Positions 50,023 through 56,990 of a DNA stretch of 56,990 bases are shown piece by piece (position 1 is the first letter of the stretch; every line of letters begins with the position of its first letter). The notes under the pieces are model-generated. The model was given only the letters and a program-made list of their open reading frames with translations, ran no database searches and was not told the origin of the DNA. The stretch is from an uncultured Clostridia bacterium. Its GTDB lineage: Bacteria; Bacillota; Clostridia; Christensenellales; Aristaeellaceae. The stretch spans positions 1 through 56,990 of the forward strand of contig CAMVEB010000025.1 in NCBI GenBank assembly GCA_947166385.1. The letters are read 5' to 3'. Made by a program: the position numbers and the translations under genes.

Positions 50023-50105
50023 ATAATGGTATTGCCCGAAAGGGCCGAGAGTGAACAACAAACGCGCAGGCGGTTGCTCCATCCCTCCGAAAGGAGATGA
50101 TGCGT

Positions 50106-50195
50106 ATGCGTATTACGTTTCATATCGGACGGTTTACCATCACGATTATTATGAAACGGACTCATACGAAAGACAGCCGCCACTCCGACAAGTGA
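50106..50195 (+). CDS. Possible 29-aa basic peptide
   Basis: A 29-codon frame reads MRITFHIGRFTITIIMKRTH and TKDSRHSDK. It is a beta-like hydrophobic stretch followed by a basic, polar tail. GAAAGGAG lies 9 bases upstream of the ATG, a good spacing. It sits alone in a 342-base gap between the tube and tail chaperone genes. I do not recognise a family; it could be a small toxin-like or regulatory peptide. The rest of the gap to 50325 holds no other gene. Confidence 0.4.
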   Translation: MRITFHIGRFTITIIMKRTHTKDSRHSDK

Positions 50196-50325
50196 CAGCT
50201 GTTTCGTGGGTTTATCCCACATCTAACACCTGAATCCATGAGGAGCTAACCGCGTGCGTGGTTCACTCTTCGTTATTATTGTATGTTTATTGTGCTTATA
50301 TGTCAAGCATGAATGAGGGATCAAA

Positions 50326-50721
50326 GTGAGAGAAATCTATAAGACGATTGCTATACCGATGGACGGCAAAGAAACCCAGTTCCGTCTGAAGAAGCTGGAC
50401 GCCTTCTCCGGCGCGGCCCTGCTTCGCCTCCTGTCCCGCCTGCCGGAGCCGGAGGACGAAGAGTCTCCGCTCTTCTCCCTCTTCCGCGCTATCCCCGACG
50501 CGGACTTCCGCGCCCTCATGACGACCTGCCTCCAGCATGTGGAAATCCTTCTCCCGGCCGGATATATCCCCGTCATCACCCGGGGCGAATGGTCCTGTGA
50601 CGATCTCGAGTACGATACCGCCGCCTGCCTGAAGCTGACCACAGAGGAAGTTCTCTGGACGCTGGAAGGTTTTTTCGCCGAAGGGGCCTCGATCTCCCGG
50701 ACCGGGACCCCGGCTTCCTGA
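50326..50721 (+). CDS. Tail assembly chaperone, short form
   Basis: A 131-aa protein starting at GTG 50326 (AGGGATCAAA upstream). It occupies the chaperone position between tube and tape measure. The conserved-looking parts are KETQFRLKKLDAFSGAALLR, then ALMTTCLQHVEILLPAGYIP and ACLKLTTEEVLWTLEGFF. Near its end the frame passes through T-TTT-TTC at 50670, a slip site at which a second frame begins that continues to 50900. The short form would be analogous to lambda gpG, the extended form to gpGT, both of which load the tape-measure protein before tube assembly. Confidence 0.82.
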   Translation: MREIYKTIAIPMDGKETQFRLKKLDAFSGAALLRLLSRLPEPEDEESPLFSLFRAIPDADFRALMTTCLQHVEILLPAGYIPVITRGEWSCDDLEYDTAACLKLTTEEVLWTLEGFFAEGASISRTGTPAS

Positions 50722-50900
50722 CCGCCGAAGCGCCCAACATCGATGACTTCGCCTTCCTCCCGGTCTCCCTCGGCTTCTGGCAGCAGCACGAACTCTGGGA
50801 CGGCACCTATACCCTCGACGATCTCCTGGATATCGTGGAGCTGATCCGGATCCGCAGGGAAAATGATTACAGAGCATTGGAGGTGAATGGCCATCGCTGA
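50326..50900 (+). CDS. Tail assembly chaperone, -1 frameshift form
   Basis: A ribosome slipping back one base at 50670-50676 would leave the short frame after LEGFF and read RRRGLDLPDRDPGFLTAEAP, then NIDDFAFLPVSLGFWQQHEL and WDGTYTLDDLLDIVELIRIR, ending 50900. The join gives a 191-codon product. The extension alone has no plausible start and overlaps the tape-measure start at 50887. The heptamer fits X-XXY-YYZ in the zero frame. Programmed -1 slips at this gene are conserved in many tailed phages; use here is inferred. Confidence 0.75.
50670..50676 (+). promoter_or_regulatory. Programmed -1 ribosomal frameshift site
   Basis: T-TTT-TTC in the zero frame of the tail chaperone gene, 45 bases before its stop. 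The following G+C-rich sequence (GCCGAAGGGGCC and beyond) could form a stimulatory structure. Confidence 0.72.
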
Positions 50901-51732
50901 TCAGGAATTCCTTGTTTCCTTCGGTGTCGAGATCGATGAGTCCGGCCTGGATAAGATCCAGGAAGCCCTGACCACGAACCGGGAGCTGGCGGAGCAGATG
51001 GGCTCCGCCTTCGAATCCGCCCGGGAGGCCGTCGTCAACTTCTTCGCCCAGCTTTCCTCGTCCCTCTCCACTGACGGCGCCTCCAATCCTCTGAAGAAGC
51101 TCCAGGATCTCTCGAAGAACGGCATCAAGATCGATTTCGATCTGGATACCAGCAAGGCCAAAAAGAACCTCGAATCCTTCCTGAAGGAAGCGGAGAAACC
51201 GATTAAGCTCTCCGCCGACGCCGCAGAGATCGAAACCGCCGGCACCACCGCCCTGACGAACCTGACCGCTCTTTTCACTTCCACCCTCCTCTCCCTGAAG
51301 GCCGACGCCTCCGCCGTCGTGTCCGCCGGGCAGGCGGCGCTGAATCAGCTGAAGAGCCTCTACGCCTCCACAACCCTGACTCTCAAGGCCCAGGTCCAGA
51401 CCCAGGGAACCCCGAAGACCCCCGGCGGGGGAGAGACCCCCACCGAAACCCCGCAGGATACCGGCACGCCGAAGCTCCCGGGGACTCCCTTCACCAGGCT
51501 CCTGGAAGCCAATTCCGGCAGCGGCGCCTTCCCGAAGCTCACCGAGCTCCGCCACACCCTGACCGTCGGCGCCAATGCCGGCCTCCCGAACGCCACGACC
51601 ACCAATAATTCCAAGAACGTCGAAGCCCCGGTCACCATCACCGTCCAGGCCAACGGCAACAATGCCGAAGCCATCGGCAAGTCCATCTACAACATGACGG
51701 AACGCTATTTAATGAGAACGTTGCAGGGGTAA
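50887..51732 (+). CDS. Short tail tape-measure protein
   Basis: A 281-aa protein in the tape-measure position. The N terminus (EFLVSFGVEIDESGLDKIQE, then ALTTNRELAEQMGSAFESAR) is helical and typical. The centre is helical with a Pro/Gly/Thr-rich linker (about 178-200), and the end (VEAPVTITVQANGNNAEAIG, then KSIYNMTERYLMRTLQG) matches the usual C terminus. Since residue number sets tail length, the tail would be unusually short, or the middle has been deleted. No hydrophobic membrane segment or peptidase domain is present. GGAGGTG lies just before the ATG. Confidence 0.75.
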   Translation: MAIADQEFLVSFGVEIDESGLDKIQEALTTNRELAEQMGSAFESAREAVVNFFAQLSSSLSTDGASNPLKKLQDLSKNGIKIDFDLDTSKAKKNLESFLKEAEKPIKLSADAAEIETAGTTALTNLTALFTSTLLSLKADASAVVSAGQAALNQLKSLYASTTLTLKAQVQTQGTPKTPGGGETPTETPQDTGTPKLPGTPFTRLLEANSGSGAFPKLTELRHTLTVGANAGLPNATTTNNSKNVEAPVTITVQANGNNAEAIGKSIYNMTERYLMRTLQG

Positions 51733-51924
51733 CCGATCGCTGTTTACCACGAAGCGGCCCATGCGGTTGTTCCGCAAAGGCAGTCTCTGCGAGCGTCGGT
51801 TCTTAGTGATGACGAGCCGCAAGGCGAAGTCAGAGCTTAGAACCGCTACGCCGAGCAGCGTAGGCGAGAGCCGGCTGCCGTGCGGAATGACCGCTACAGG
51901 GCCGATATTACAGTAGGAGGTCTT
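51733..51924 (+). other. Structured region with M41-like motif remnant
   Basis: This 192-base gap contains nested stems: CGGTTCTTAG (51797-51806) with CTTAGAACCG (51836-51845), and CTACGC (51846-51851) with GCGTAG (51858-51863). A start-less frame 51739-51840 reads AVYHEAAHAVV near its beginning, resembling the HExxH of FtsH-type peptidases, then ends at a stop. It may be a gene remnant or an RNA element. The ribosome site (TAGGAGG) of the next gene follows. Confidence 0.45.
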
Positions 51925-52434
51925 ATGCCCTCGTCCGCTTCCATCTATGTCCCTTCTTACGGCTATACCTATACCTTCACCGGCGTCCTCTCCGCCAACC
52001 ACACCCTCTCCCTGAAGACAGACTCCGATTCAGAGTCCTCCACAGGCATCGATTACGTCAACGCCGCCCGCAACGCCCCGAACCAGATCACCCTGGAGGT
52101 CATCGAGTCCGACGTCGGCCATGTCGCCGGCTGGTCCGCCCGCATGGTCCAGGCGATGGAGGCCCTGAAGCGCAACCGCACCCTTTGCACCGTCTCCACC
52201 AAGTATTTCACTTACGATTCCATGCTCCTGACGGAGTTCACCCTCATCGAGGACGCCACCAGTCAGTCCGGCTGGCAGGGATCCCTGACCTTCACCCAGT
52301 TCCGGTCTTCCGCCTCCGGCTCCAAATCCAACGACTATTCCTCCTATTCCACGAATGTCGGAAACAGCGGAACGTTTGAACAACTGACCTATGAAGAACT
52401 GATCGAATACATGCGGAGGAGCGGCCAAATCTGA
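51925..52434 (+). CDS. Phage baseplate/tail protein, 169 aa
   Basis: A 169-aa protein located between the tape measure and baseplate genes. It starts ASIYVPSYGYTYTFTGVLSA, has ARNAPNQITLEVIESDVGHV, AGWSARMVQAMEALKRNRTL and FTYDSMLLTEFTLIEDATSQ, and ends with a Ser-rich tail and FEQLTYEELIEYMRRSGQI. In DUF3383 phages the protein in this slot is a tail-baseplate connector. TAGGAGG lies 4-8 bases upstream of the ATG. The stop overlaps the next start by one base. Confidence 0.68.
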   Translation: MPSSASIYVPSYGYTYTFTGVLSANHTLSLKTDSDSESSTGIDYVNAARNAPNQITLEVIESDVGHVAGWSARMVQAMEALKRNRTLCTVSTKYFTYDSMLLTEFTLIEDATSQSGWQGSLTFTQFRSSASGSKSNDYSSYSTNVGNSGTFEQLTYEELIEYMRRSGQI

Positions 52435-52787
52435 TGTATTACAAGCTTCCTTTGACAGAAGATCCCCGCCAGGTCATGACGGCAGATGTCATGATCGACG
52501 GCACCGCCCTGCATGTGCGGTTCGAAGTCCGCTACCTGTCCGCCATCGACCAATGGGTCATTTCCCTCTGGGACAACTCCAACGGGGAACAATGGATCAA
52601 CATGATCCCCCTGATCTGCTCCCATGGTTCCACCAACGATCTCCTTCAGCCCTTCCGGCATAAAAGGGATGGCGCAGGCCTCGGCTCCCTCCTCGTCCTC
52701 CCCGGCATGGACCAGCCTGCCTCCGCCGATCCCCGCCAGGGCAACCTGACCGAATTCCTCGTGATCTACGGTGATACCTATGCCTGA
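52434..52787 (+). CDS. Phage tail protein (DUF6983-like)
   Basis: A 117-aa protein: LPLTEDPRQVMTADVMIDGT, ALHVRFEVRYLSAIDQWVIS, LWDNSNGEQWINMIPLI and a C-terminal part ending LTEFLVIYGDTYA. A small beta-sandwich protein of this type follows the connector in many similar phages and probably belongs to the baseplate. A broken relative lies at 35596-35761. It overlaps the upstream stop by 1 base and the downstream start by 8 bases. Confidence 0.72.
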   Translation: MYYKLPLTEDPRQVMTADVMIDGTALHVRFEVRYLSAIDQWVISLWDNSNGEQWINMIPLICSHGSTNDLLQPFRHKRDGAGLGSLLVLPGMDQPASADPRQGNLTEFLVIYGDTYA

Positions 52788-53547
52788 TCTTTCCCGCCCG
52801 CTGTCCGTCCTCACGGACGGCGAATCTTTTTCCTCCGGCGTGCATTTCCGCCTGGAAGGGAAAACCGCCATCGGCCTGTTCCCCTCGCTGTTTTTGCTCC
52901 AGTGCTGGAATCTCCCGGATCCCGACGCCCTGAAGCTCTCCCGGGCGAAGAATCTGACCGTCCTGCGCGATGATTCCCGCCTGGCCTTCGGCCGGATCTC
53001 GGATGTCTTCCGCCAGACGGTTCCGGAGGGAACGATCACGACCGCCGCCTTTTCCCTGGGCCTGGATCTTTGGGAGACCCAGATCTCCGTCTCCATAGAG
53101 TCCGGCGCCACCGTCTCCGATACCGTCCGCAGCCTCCTGACCGCCTCCGGCACCGGCATCTCCCTCCTGTCGATGCCCGGTTCCGATCCAACTCTTTCCC
53201 GCGGTCAGTCCTTCTTTGGCCGGGCCGCGGAGTGCGTGGAAGCAGCGCTTTCCGCCGCTTCCGCCCGCTGCTACCTGACCGCCGCCGGCCTCTGCGTCGT
53301 CCCAAAGGATCCGCTGCCGGTCCGCCTCCGCCTGTCGGAAAAGGATCTGCTGGATCTCCCGGCATACGTGGATGCCGGCCGCAAGGTCATCCTCCGCACG
53401 ACCGTCACCGGCTTCCAGCCCGGAGAGGAGCTGGAGCTGCAATATGGCCGCCAGCTGATCCGCGGCCTGATCCTCGAGCGCGCCATTGAAGCCGACAACG
53501 TCGACGGCCCCTGGCGCACAGAACTGCTTGTGGAGGTTCATCTATGA
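52780..53547 (+). CDS. Baseplate hub protein
   Basis: A 255-aa protein (GESFSSGVHFRLEGKTAIGL, then DALKLSRAKNLTVLRDDSRL, ISVSIESGATVSDTVRSLLT). The order before the spike and gp25-like genes, and the GATVSDTVRSLL-type repeat, point to a hub (gp27-like) role. The end is FQPGEELELQYGRQLIRGLI with a short tail. ATG 52780 or GTG 52771 could be used; neither has a strong ribosome site, consistent with coupling to the upstream gene. Its stop overlaps the next start. Confidence 0.72.
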   Translation: MPDLSRPLSVLTDGESFSSGVHFRLEGKTAIGLFPSLFLLQCWNLPDPDALKLSRAKNLTVLRDDSRLAFGRISDVFRQTVPEGTITTAAFSLGLDLWETQISVSIESGATVSDTVRSLLTASGTGISLLSMPGSDPTLSRGQSFFGRAAECVEAALSAASARCYLTAAGLCVVPKDPLPVRLRLSEKDLLDLPAYVDAGRKVILRTTVTGFQPGEELELQYGRQLIRGLILERAIEADNVDGPWRTELLVEVHL

Positions 53548-53903
53548 CCGATTCTCTTTCCCATGAAGCCCGCGAGGCCCTGAAGCAGGAGATCTTCTCC
53601 TCTCTGCACTGCGCCCTTCCCGGCAAGGTGCTTTCCTTCGATCCGGACCGCCGGACCGCGGAAATCCAGCCGGCGCTGAAGCTCGGCTCCCTGACCTATC
53701 CGCCCCTCCGGGACGTTCCGGTCTTCATGCCGGTCCCCTTCGAGGTCACCCCCGGCGACGCCTGCCTGGTCATCTTCGCAGATATCGATATCGACGCGTG
53801 GTTCGCCTCCGGCGAGCCGGAAGTCCCGAACTCCGCCCGCCGGCACGCGCTGTCCGATGGGTTTGCCTTCATTGGATTCAGAACAGGAGGTTCGGCCGCA
53901 TGA
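53544..53903 (+). CDS. Gp138-type membrane-puncturing spike
   Basis: A 119-aa protein with an OB-like N-terminal domain: HCALPGKVLSFDPDRRTAEI, QPALKLGS and PVFMPVPFEVTPGDACLVIF. This pattern is that of Gp138-family baseplate spikes, which form a trimer at the tail tip. The closing DGFAFIGFRTGG is typical. The start overlaps the hub stop, and the next gene begins before its stop. It is short but consistent with known spikes of the same group. Confidence 0.8.
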   Translation: MTDSLSHEAREALKQEIFSSLHCALPGKVLSFDPDRRTAEIQPALKLGSLTYPPLRDVPVFMPVPFEVTPGDACLVIFADIDIDAWFASGEPEVPNSARRHALSDGFAFIGFRTGGSAA

Positions 53904-54262
53904 AAATCCGTCCAACTGATGCATCCGGCGACATCCTGCCGGTTCTCTCCATTTCCGATCTGATCTCCGGCGGCGAAGCCACCGCCCTGCTGGTCAAAGA
54001 TCGCCTGACGCTCTACACCGGCGAATGGTGGGAGAATCCGTCCTGGGGCTGCGATATCCTGGACCGCTTCCAGTCCTCCCGCTTCACGGAAGCAGACCTG
54101 GATACCGTCTCCTCCGCGCTCTCCGCCTATGTCCGCGAAACCAAAGGCGTCCAGGATGTCCAGAACGTCACCTGCATCATCTCCGGCCGCCAGATTCACT
54201 GGTCCTGTACTGTGCTGACATCCGACGGCGAAGCAGGAGTATCGGTCACCTTCGGTTCCTGA
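53900..54262 (+). CDS. Baseplate wedge protein (gp25/DUF2634-like)
   Basis: A 120-aa wedge component that would join the hub and the baseplate J protein. It carries GEATALLVKDRLTLYTGEWW, then ENPSWGCDILDRFQSSRFTE, and VSSALSAYVRETKGVQDVQN, the usual features of the gp25-like/DUF2634 group. ACAGGAGG precedes the ATG by 9-10 bases. The third structured leader follows, about 20 bases after the stop. Confidence 0.82.
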   Translation: MKIRPTDASGDILPVLSISDLISGGEATALLVKDRLTLYTGEWWENPSWGCDILDRFQSSRFTEADLDTVSSALSAYVRETKGVQDVQNVTCIISGRQIHWSCTVLTSDGEAGVSVTFGS

Positions 54263-54280
54263 TGGGTCTGGGGGCTTCGG

Positions 54281-54402
54281 TTCCTGGTAGGGGTCTGGGG
54301 GCGAAGCCCCCAGGACTAACTAAAAATTCCCCGTCCCCTGCTCAAGTAAAGCAACAATACCCAAAAACAATTTGAGCAGGGGAAGGGGTGTAGGGGAAGA
54401 GG
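54281..54402 (+). promoter_or_regulatory. Structured leader, copy 3
   Basis: Third copy, ending 9 bases before the baseplate J gene. It begins TTCCTGGTAGGGGT as copy 2 does, then CTGGGGGCGAAGCCCCCAG, ACTAACTAAAAAT, CCCCGTCCCCTGCTC and GAGCAGGGGAAGGGG. The bulged T and A in these two arms change together relative to copy 2, so pairing is kept. It ends AGGGGAAGAGG. Confidence 0.85.
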
Positions 54403-54411
54403 TTGTTTACT

Positions 54412-55323
54412 ATGTCTTATTTCTCTCCGTACATTGATGAAACTGGACTGCATATGCCGACGTATGAGGAGCGGTTGCAGGATCTCGAGGAAGCCTACCG
54501 TACCATCTTCGGCCTCCAGGCCGCCCTGGACCCCTCCATGCCGGATTACCAGCTCCTCTCTGTCTTCGCCCGTGCCCTGGACGACACATCAGCTTTAGTC
54601 CTGCAGTCCTACAACGCCCGCAACCCGTCCTACGCCACCGGCCACACCCTGGATCTCCTCCTGCCCCAGTACGGCCTGACCCGCCGCCCCGGCGAGACCG
54701 ACGCCGAGGTCCGCCGCCGGATCTCGGCCGGCCTGGCCTCCAAGGGCACCTCGATCCCGGACGCGATCTACGCCGCAATTATGAACTGCGAGTACGTGAC
54801 CCACGCCAATGTGATCATCAACGACACCGACGCCGCCATGGACGGCATCCCGGCCCACAGCATCGCCGCGGTCGTGAACAGCGGCCGCCTCGATGACATC
54901 GCCCAGGCGATCTACGCCAGGAAGCCCCCGGGCATCTCGACCTACGGCACAACCACCCGCGCCGTCACGGATGACCACGGCGTCAGCCACGATATCCATT
55001 TCTCCCGCCCGACCCGCACCTCCGTCTTCCTGCAGATCACCCTCAAGACCTACACCGGCTTCGACGCCTCCACCGTCGAGCCCCTGATGACCGACGCCCT
55101 CCTGGATTACGTCAACAACCAGCTGGCCATCGGGGAGGATTTCAACGTCCCCCTCCTGACCGGCCTCCTGTACCAGGCCGCCATGCCGCATATCGACACC
55201 TTCGCCGTGACCGATATCGCCCTATCCTATACCGGCGGCGTCGTTCGCGATAAGATCCCGGCCCCCTACAATGTGAAATGGGTCCTGGCCAACGCCAGCG
55301 CCGTTTCCTATGTTCTGGAGTGA
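54412..55323 (+). CDS. Baseplate J-like protein
   Basis: A 303-aa wedge subunit linking hub and tail fibres. YIDETGLHMPTYEERLQDLE, then AYRTIFGLQAALDPSMPDYQ, GHTLDLLLPQYGLTRRPGET and DAEVRRRISAGLASKGTSIP are classic gpJ features. The C-terminal part (SRPTRTSVFLQITLKTY, then IGEDFNVPLLTGLLYQAAMP) fits. The ATG at 54412 is 9 bases after the leader ribosome site; a TTG at 54403 is less likely. Third-position G+C is very high. The next gene starts 2 bases after the stop. Confidence 0.92.
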   Translation: MSYFSPYIDETGLHMPTYEERLQDLEEAYRTIFGLQAALDPSMPDYQLLSVFARALDDTSALVLQSYNARNPSYATGHTLDLLLPQYGLTRRPGETDAEVRRRISAGLASKGTSIPDAIYAAIMNCEYVTHANVIINDTDAAMDGIPAHSIAAVVNSGRLDDIAQAIYARKPPGISTYGTTTRAVTDDHGVSHDIHFSRPTRTSVFLQITLKTYTGFDASTVEPLMTDALLDYVNNQLAIGEDFNVPLLTGLLYQAAMPHIDTFAVTDIALSYTGGVVRDKIPAPYNVKWVLANASAVSYVLE

Positions 55324-55325
55324 AT

Positions 55326-55715
55326 ATGGATTATCTTTCTCTTTTCCCCTCCGCTTCCCGCGGCAAGCCCCGCTTCATGGCCCTCGCCGCCGCAGTCCTC
55401 CGCCAGGTCACCGATCTGCAGGCCCTGATCTCCACCATGGAGTCAGGGTTTTCTGTTGCCTCCGCGGTCGGCGTCCAGCTGGATCTCCTGGGTGAGACGT
55501 TCCATATCCCCCGGCTTCCCGGCCAGACGGATGAGGAATACCAGACTTACCTGCAGCAGCGCCTGAAGCTCTACCGCTGGACCGGCATGAATGAGGATGT
55601 GGATAACGTCCTGCCGACCGGCGTCACGATGTCCGATAACGGCGACGGCACTGTCACTGTGACGCCATCCGACGCCGTAGCGCCGGTGCCTGCCGGAATC
55701 TCCCGAACCCCTTAA
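55326..55715 (+). CDS. Baseplate protein (DUF2612)
   Basis: A 129-aa protein of the DUF2612 group, which follows baseplate J and attaches tail fibre parts. RFMALAAAVLRQVTDLQALI, then SGFSVASAVGVQLDLLGETF and PRLPGQTDEEYQTYLQQRLK are characteristic. No separate fibre gene follows. The next gene is the endolysin. The last ~25 residues (PSDAVAPVPAGISRTP) are short for the family, so the C terminus may be trimmed. Confidence 0.82.
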   Translation: MDYLSLFPSASRGKPRFMALAAAVLRQVTDLQALISTMESGFSVASAVGVQLDLLGETFHIPRLPGQTDEEYQTYLQQRLKLYRWTGMNEDVDNVLPTGVTMSDNGDGTVTVTPSDAVAPVPAGISRTP

Positions 55716-55764
55716 CAGTTCCCGTTCCCCAACTCCGCGATCGCAATGCCAAAGGAGTGACCCC

Positions 55765-56586
55765 ATGTACACCCACCACGAAGTCTCCCAAATGATCGAG
55801 TCCTGGAAGTCCGAAGGCCTCTCCGCCCCGGAGATCATCCGCCGTGCAGCCCGGGCCTGTCTCGGCTGGCCCTATGTTTTCGGAGCCTGGGGCGAAGTCT
55901 GCACCCCGTCCGCCCGGGGCCGCCGCCGGCGCGTTGACCATCCAACCATCGTCACGAAGTGCCCCGTCCTCTCCGGCAAGTCCTCCTCCTGCAACAAATG
56001 CGCCTGGGGCATCGGCGTCCGCATGTACGACTGCCGGGGCTTCACCCGCTGGCTTCTCCAGCAGGTCGGCCTGGACATCCAGGGCGGCGGCGCGACCTCC
56101 CAGTGGAACAACAACGCCAACTGGGCCCTGAAAGGGGAGAAGAAGGACCTGCCCCCGGATGCCGTCGCCTGCGTCTTCATGAAGGTCGGCATCAAGATGA
56201 ATCACACCGGCATGCACCTGGGAGGCGGGGAGATCATCCACTGCTCCAATGGTGTCCAGACCGGCTCCCTCAGCAAGCGCGCCTGGACGCACTTCGCGAT
56301 CCCGAAGGGCCTGTACGACACGATCCCCGCATCCCCGACATCTCCGTCATCCCCGCCGCAGGAATCCTCTCCGATTTCCCGCCCCACCCTCCGCAAGGGC
56401 AGCAAAGGCGACGCCGTGAAGGATCTCCAGTCCCGCCTGATCGCCCTCGGCTACGATCTCGGTCCCTGGGGCGCCGACGGCGACTTCGGCTCCCAGACGA
56501 GAAAAGCCGTCAAGGCCTTCCAGCAGGATCATGGGCTCAAGGTTGACGGTATCGCCGGAAAAGAGACCTGGGGAAAACTCACGTAA
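55765..56586 (+). CDS. Endolysin: NlpC/P60-like peptidase with PG-binding domain
   Basis: A 273-aa lysis enzyme. The N-terminal cysteine-peptidase domain (residues 1-190) has RMYDCRGFTRWLLQQVGLDI, with the catalytic cysteine in YDCRG, and NHTGMHLGGGEIIH, with the histidine. It would cut peptide cross-links of the cell wall. After a Pro/Ser linker (SPTSPSSPPQESSP) a C-terminal PG_binding_1 domain follows: LRKGSKGDAVKDLQSRLIAL, GADGDFGSQTRKAVKAFQQD and GLKVDGIAGKETW. There is no signal peptide, so release would need the holin encoded downstream. AAAGGAGTGA lies upstream of the ATG. Confidence 0.9.
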   Translation: MYTHHEVSQMIESWKSEGLSAPEIIRRAARACLGWPYVFGAWGEVCTPSARGRRRRVDHPTIVTKCPVLSGKSSSCNKCAWGIGVRMYDCRGFTRWLLQQVGLDIQGGGATSQWNNNANWALKGEKKDLPPDAVACVFMKVGIKMNHTGMHLGGGEIIHCSNGVQTGSLSKRAWTHFAIPKGLYDTIPASPTSPSSPPQESSPISRPTLRKGSKGDAVKDLQSRLIALGYDLGPWGADGDFGSQTRKAVKAFQQDHGLKVDGIAGKETWGKLT

Positions 56587-56611
56587 AGACTTCCAAAGAA
56601 AGGAGCATCTT

Positions 56612-56899
56612 ATGAACCTGTACCAATGGCTGACCCTCCTCGGAGTTCCCGGCCTTCTGATTTCCTTTGCCGGCTTTGTCCGGCTGCAGGTGAAGCAGAA
56701 CCGGGCCGTCAAGGACGGACTGCGGGCGATCCTTCGGGATCGTCTCCTGCAGTCTTTCCAGCATTGTCACCGTCAGGGTTTTGCCGATTCCGACGATCGG
56801 CAGAACTTTGAAAACATGTATATCCAGTACCACTCCCTGGGAGGGAATGGCGTCATGGATGACCTGCGGCAGAAATTCTTTGATCTGCCGCTCAAGTGA
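56612..56899 (+). CDS. Small membrane-anchored phage protein
   Basis: A 95-aa protein with one N-terminal hydrophobic segment (LLGVPGLLISFAGFV, residues 8-22), followed by basic and polar residues (RLQVKQNRAVKDGLRAILRD). It resembles short proteins placed between endolysin and holin, sometimes holin-like or worm-like accessory proteins. AAAGGAG lies 10 bases upstream. The following gene starts 15 bases downstream. Confidence 0.65.
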   Translation: MNLYQWLTLLGVPGLLISFAGFVRLQVKQNRAVKDGLRAILRDRLLQSFQHCHRQGFADSDDRQNFENMYIQYHSLGGNGVMDDLRQKFFDLPLK

Positions 56900-56914
56900 A
56901 AGGAGTCTGATTTT

Positions 56915-56990
56915 ATGAAGAAAACCAACTGGAAGCCCTGGCTCCGCGCGGCCCTGATCCGCGCTGTCCGCACCTTCGCCGAGGCCGCCC
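56915..56990 (+). CDS. Holin-like protein, 3' end beyond the window
   Basis: The first 25 codons (MKKTNWKPWLRAALIRAVRT, then FAEAA) lie in the window; the rest is outside. The basic, tryptophan-containing start resembles phage holins that follow endolysin genes. AAAGGAG lies 11 bases upstream. The identification is tentative because the membrane segments cannot be seen. Confidence 0.5.
   Translation, partial: MKKTNWKPWLRAALIRAVRTFAEAA

Overview
The window suggests a gut-type member of the Bacillota (Clostridia): AGGAGG-type ribosome sites, sigma-70-like promoters, a Cas13d gene (a family known mainly from gut Eubacteriales), an M13 peptidase and Rpn-family genes. It is a contractile-tailed prophage whose head-gene region is split by about 38.5 kb of accessory and defence DNA. 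No integrase, attachment site, tRNA or rRNA was seen.

Layout. (1) 1-577: remnants of a reverse-transcriptase-like N terminus and a DUF1653 protein on the minus strand, then the phage promoter. (2) 578-3763: DUF5681 small-terminase-like protein, large terminase and DUF1073 portal. (3) 3764-7167: a type VI-D CRISPR locus, made of a very short repeat array with a promoter abutting the intact repeat and a full-length cas13d (967 aa, both RxxxxH HEPN motifs). No cas1, cas2 or WYL accessory gene is nearby. (4) 7168-8956: a large hairpin, a small zincin and chimeric gene scraps. (5) 8957-34982: a defence island. A minus-strand protein joins a sacsin/Hsp90-like ATPase to an SF1 helicase. Opposite it runs an operon: XRE regulator, SNF2 helicase, adenine methylase, FtsK-like ATPase, Schlafen/AlbA ATPase, a 2101-aa DEAD helicase with DUF1998, a RelE-UvrD helicase fusion, a hypothetical protein and a deoxyribosyltransferase-like protein. 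SNF2 + methylase + helicase + DUF1998 is the core of class 1 DISARM (drmD, drmMI, drmA, drmB), here with drmA and drmB apparently fused and extra ATPases added. (6) 34983-42430: small genes, an M13 peptidase cassette between 33-bp direct repeats, Rpn genes (one broken), and a VapBC remnant. (7) 42439-56990: phage structural genes resume: DUF2213 protease/scaffold, decoration protein, DUF2184 capsid, head completion proteins, DUF3383 sheath, tube, frameshifted tail chaperone, tape measure, baseplate, endolysin and holin-like genes.

How the genes may work together. The phage half encodes a particle. The accessory half could protect the host cell and resident prophage: Cas13d acts on RNA, while the DISARM-like operon would modify self DNA and attack unmodified DNA. 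A degenerate 64-bp repeat occurs just after the portal gene and again at 39.3 kb, so most of the accessory block lies between two copies. Three near-identical structured leaders sit in front of phage late genes, and three tandem structured repeats follow the capsid gene; neither is explained by coding content. Functions are read by eye from sequence; no database search was possible.
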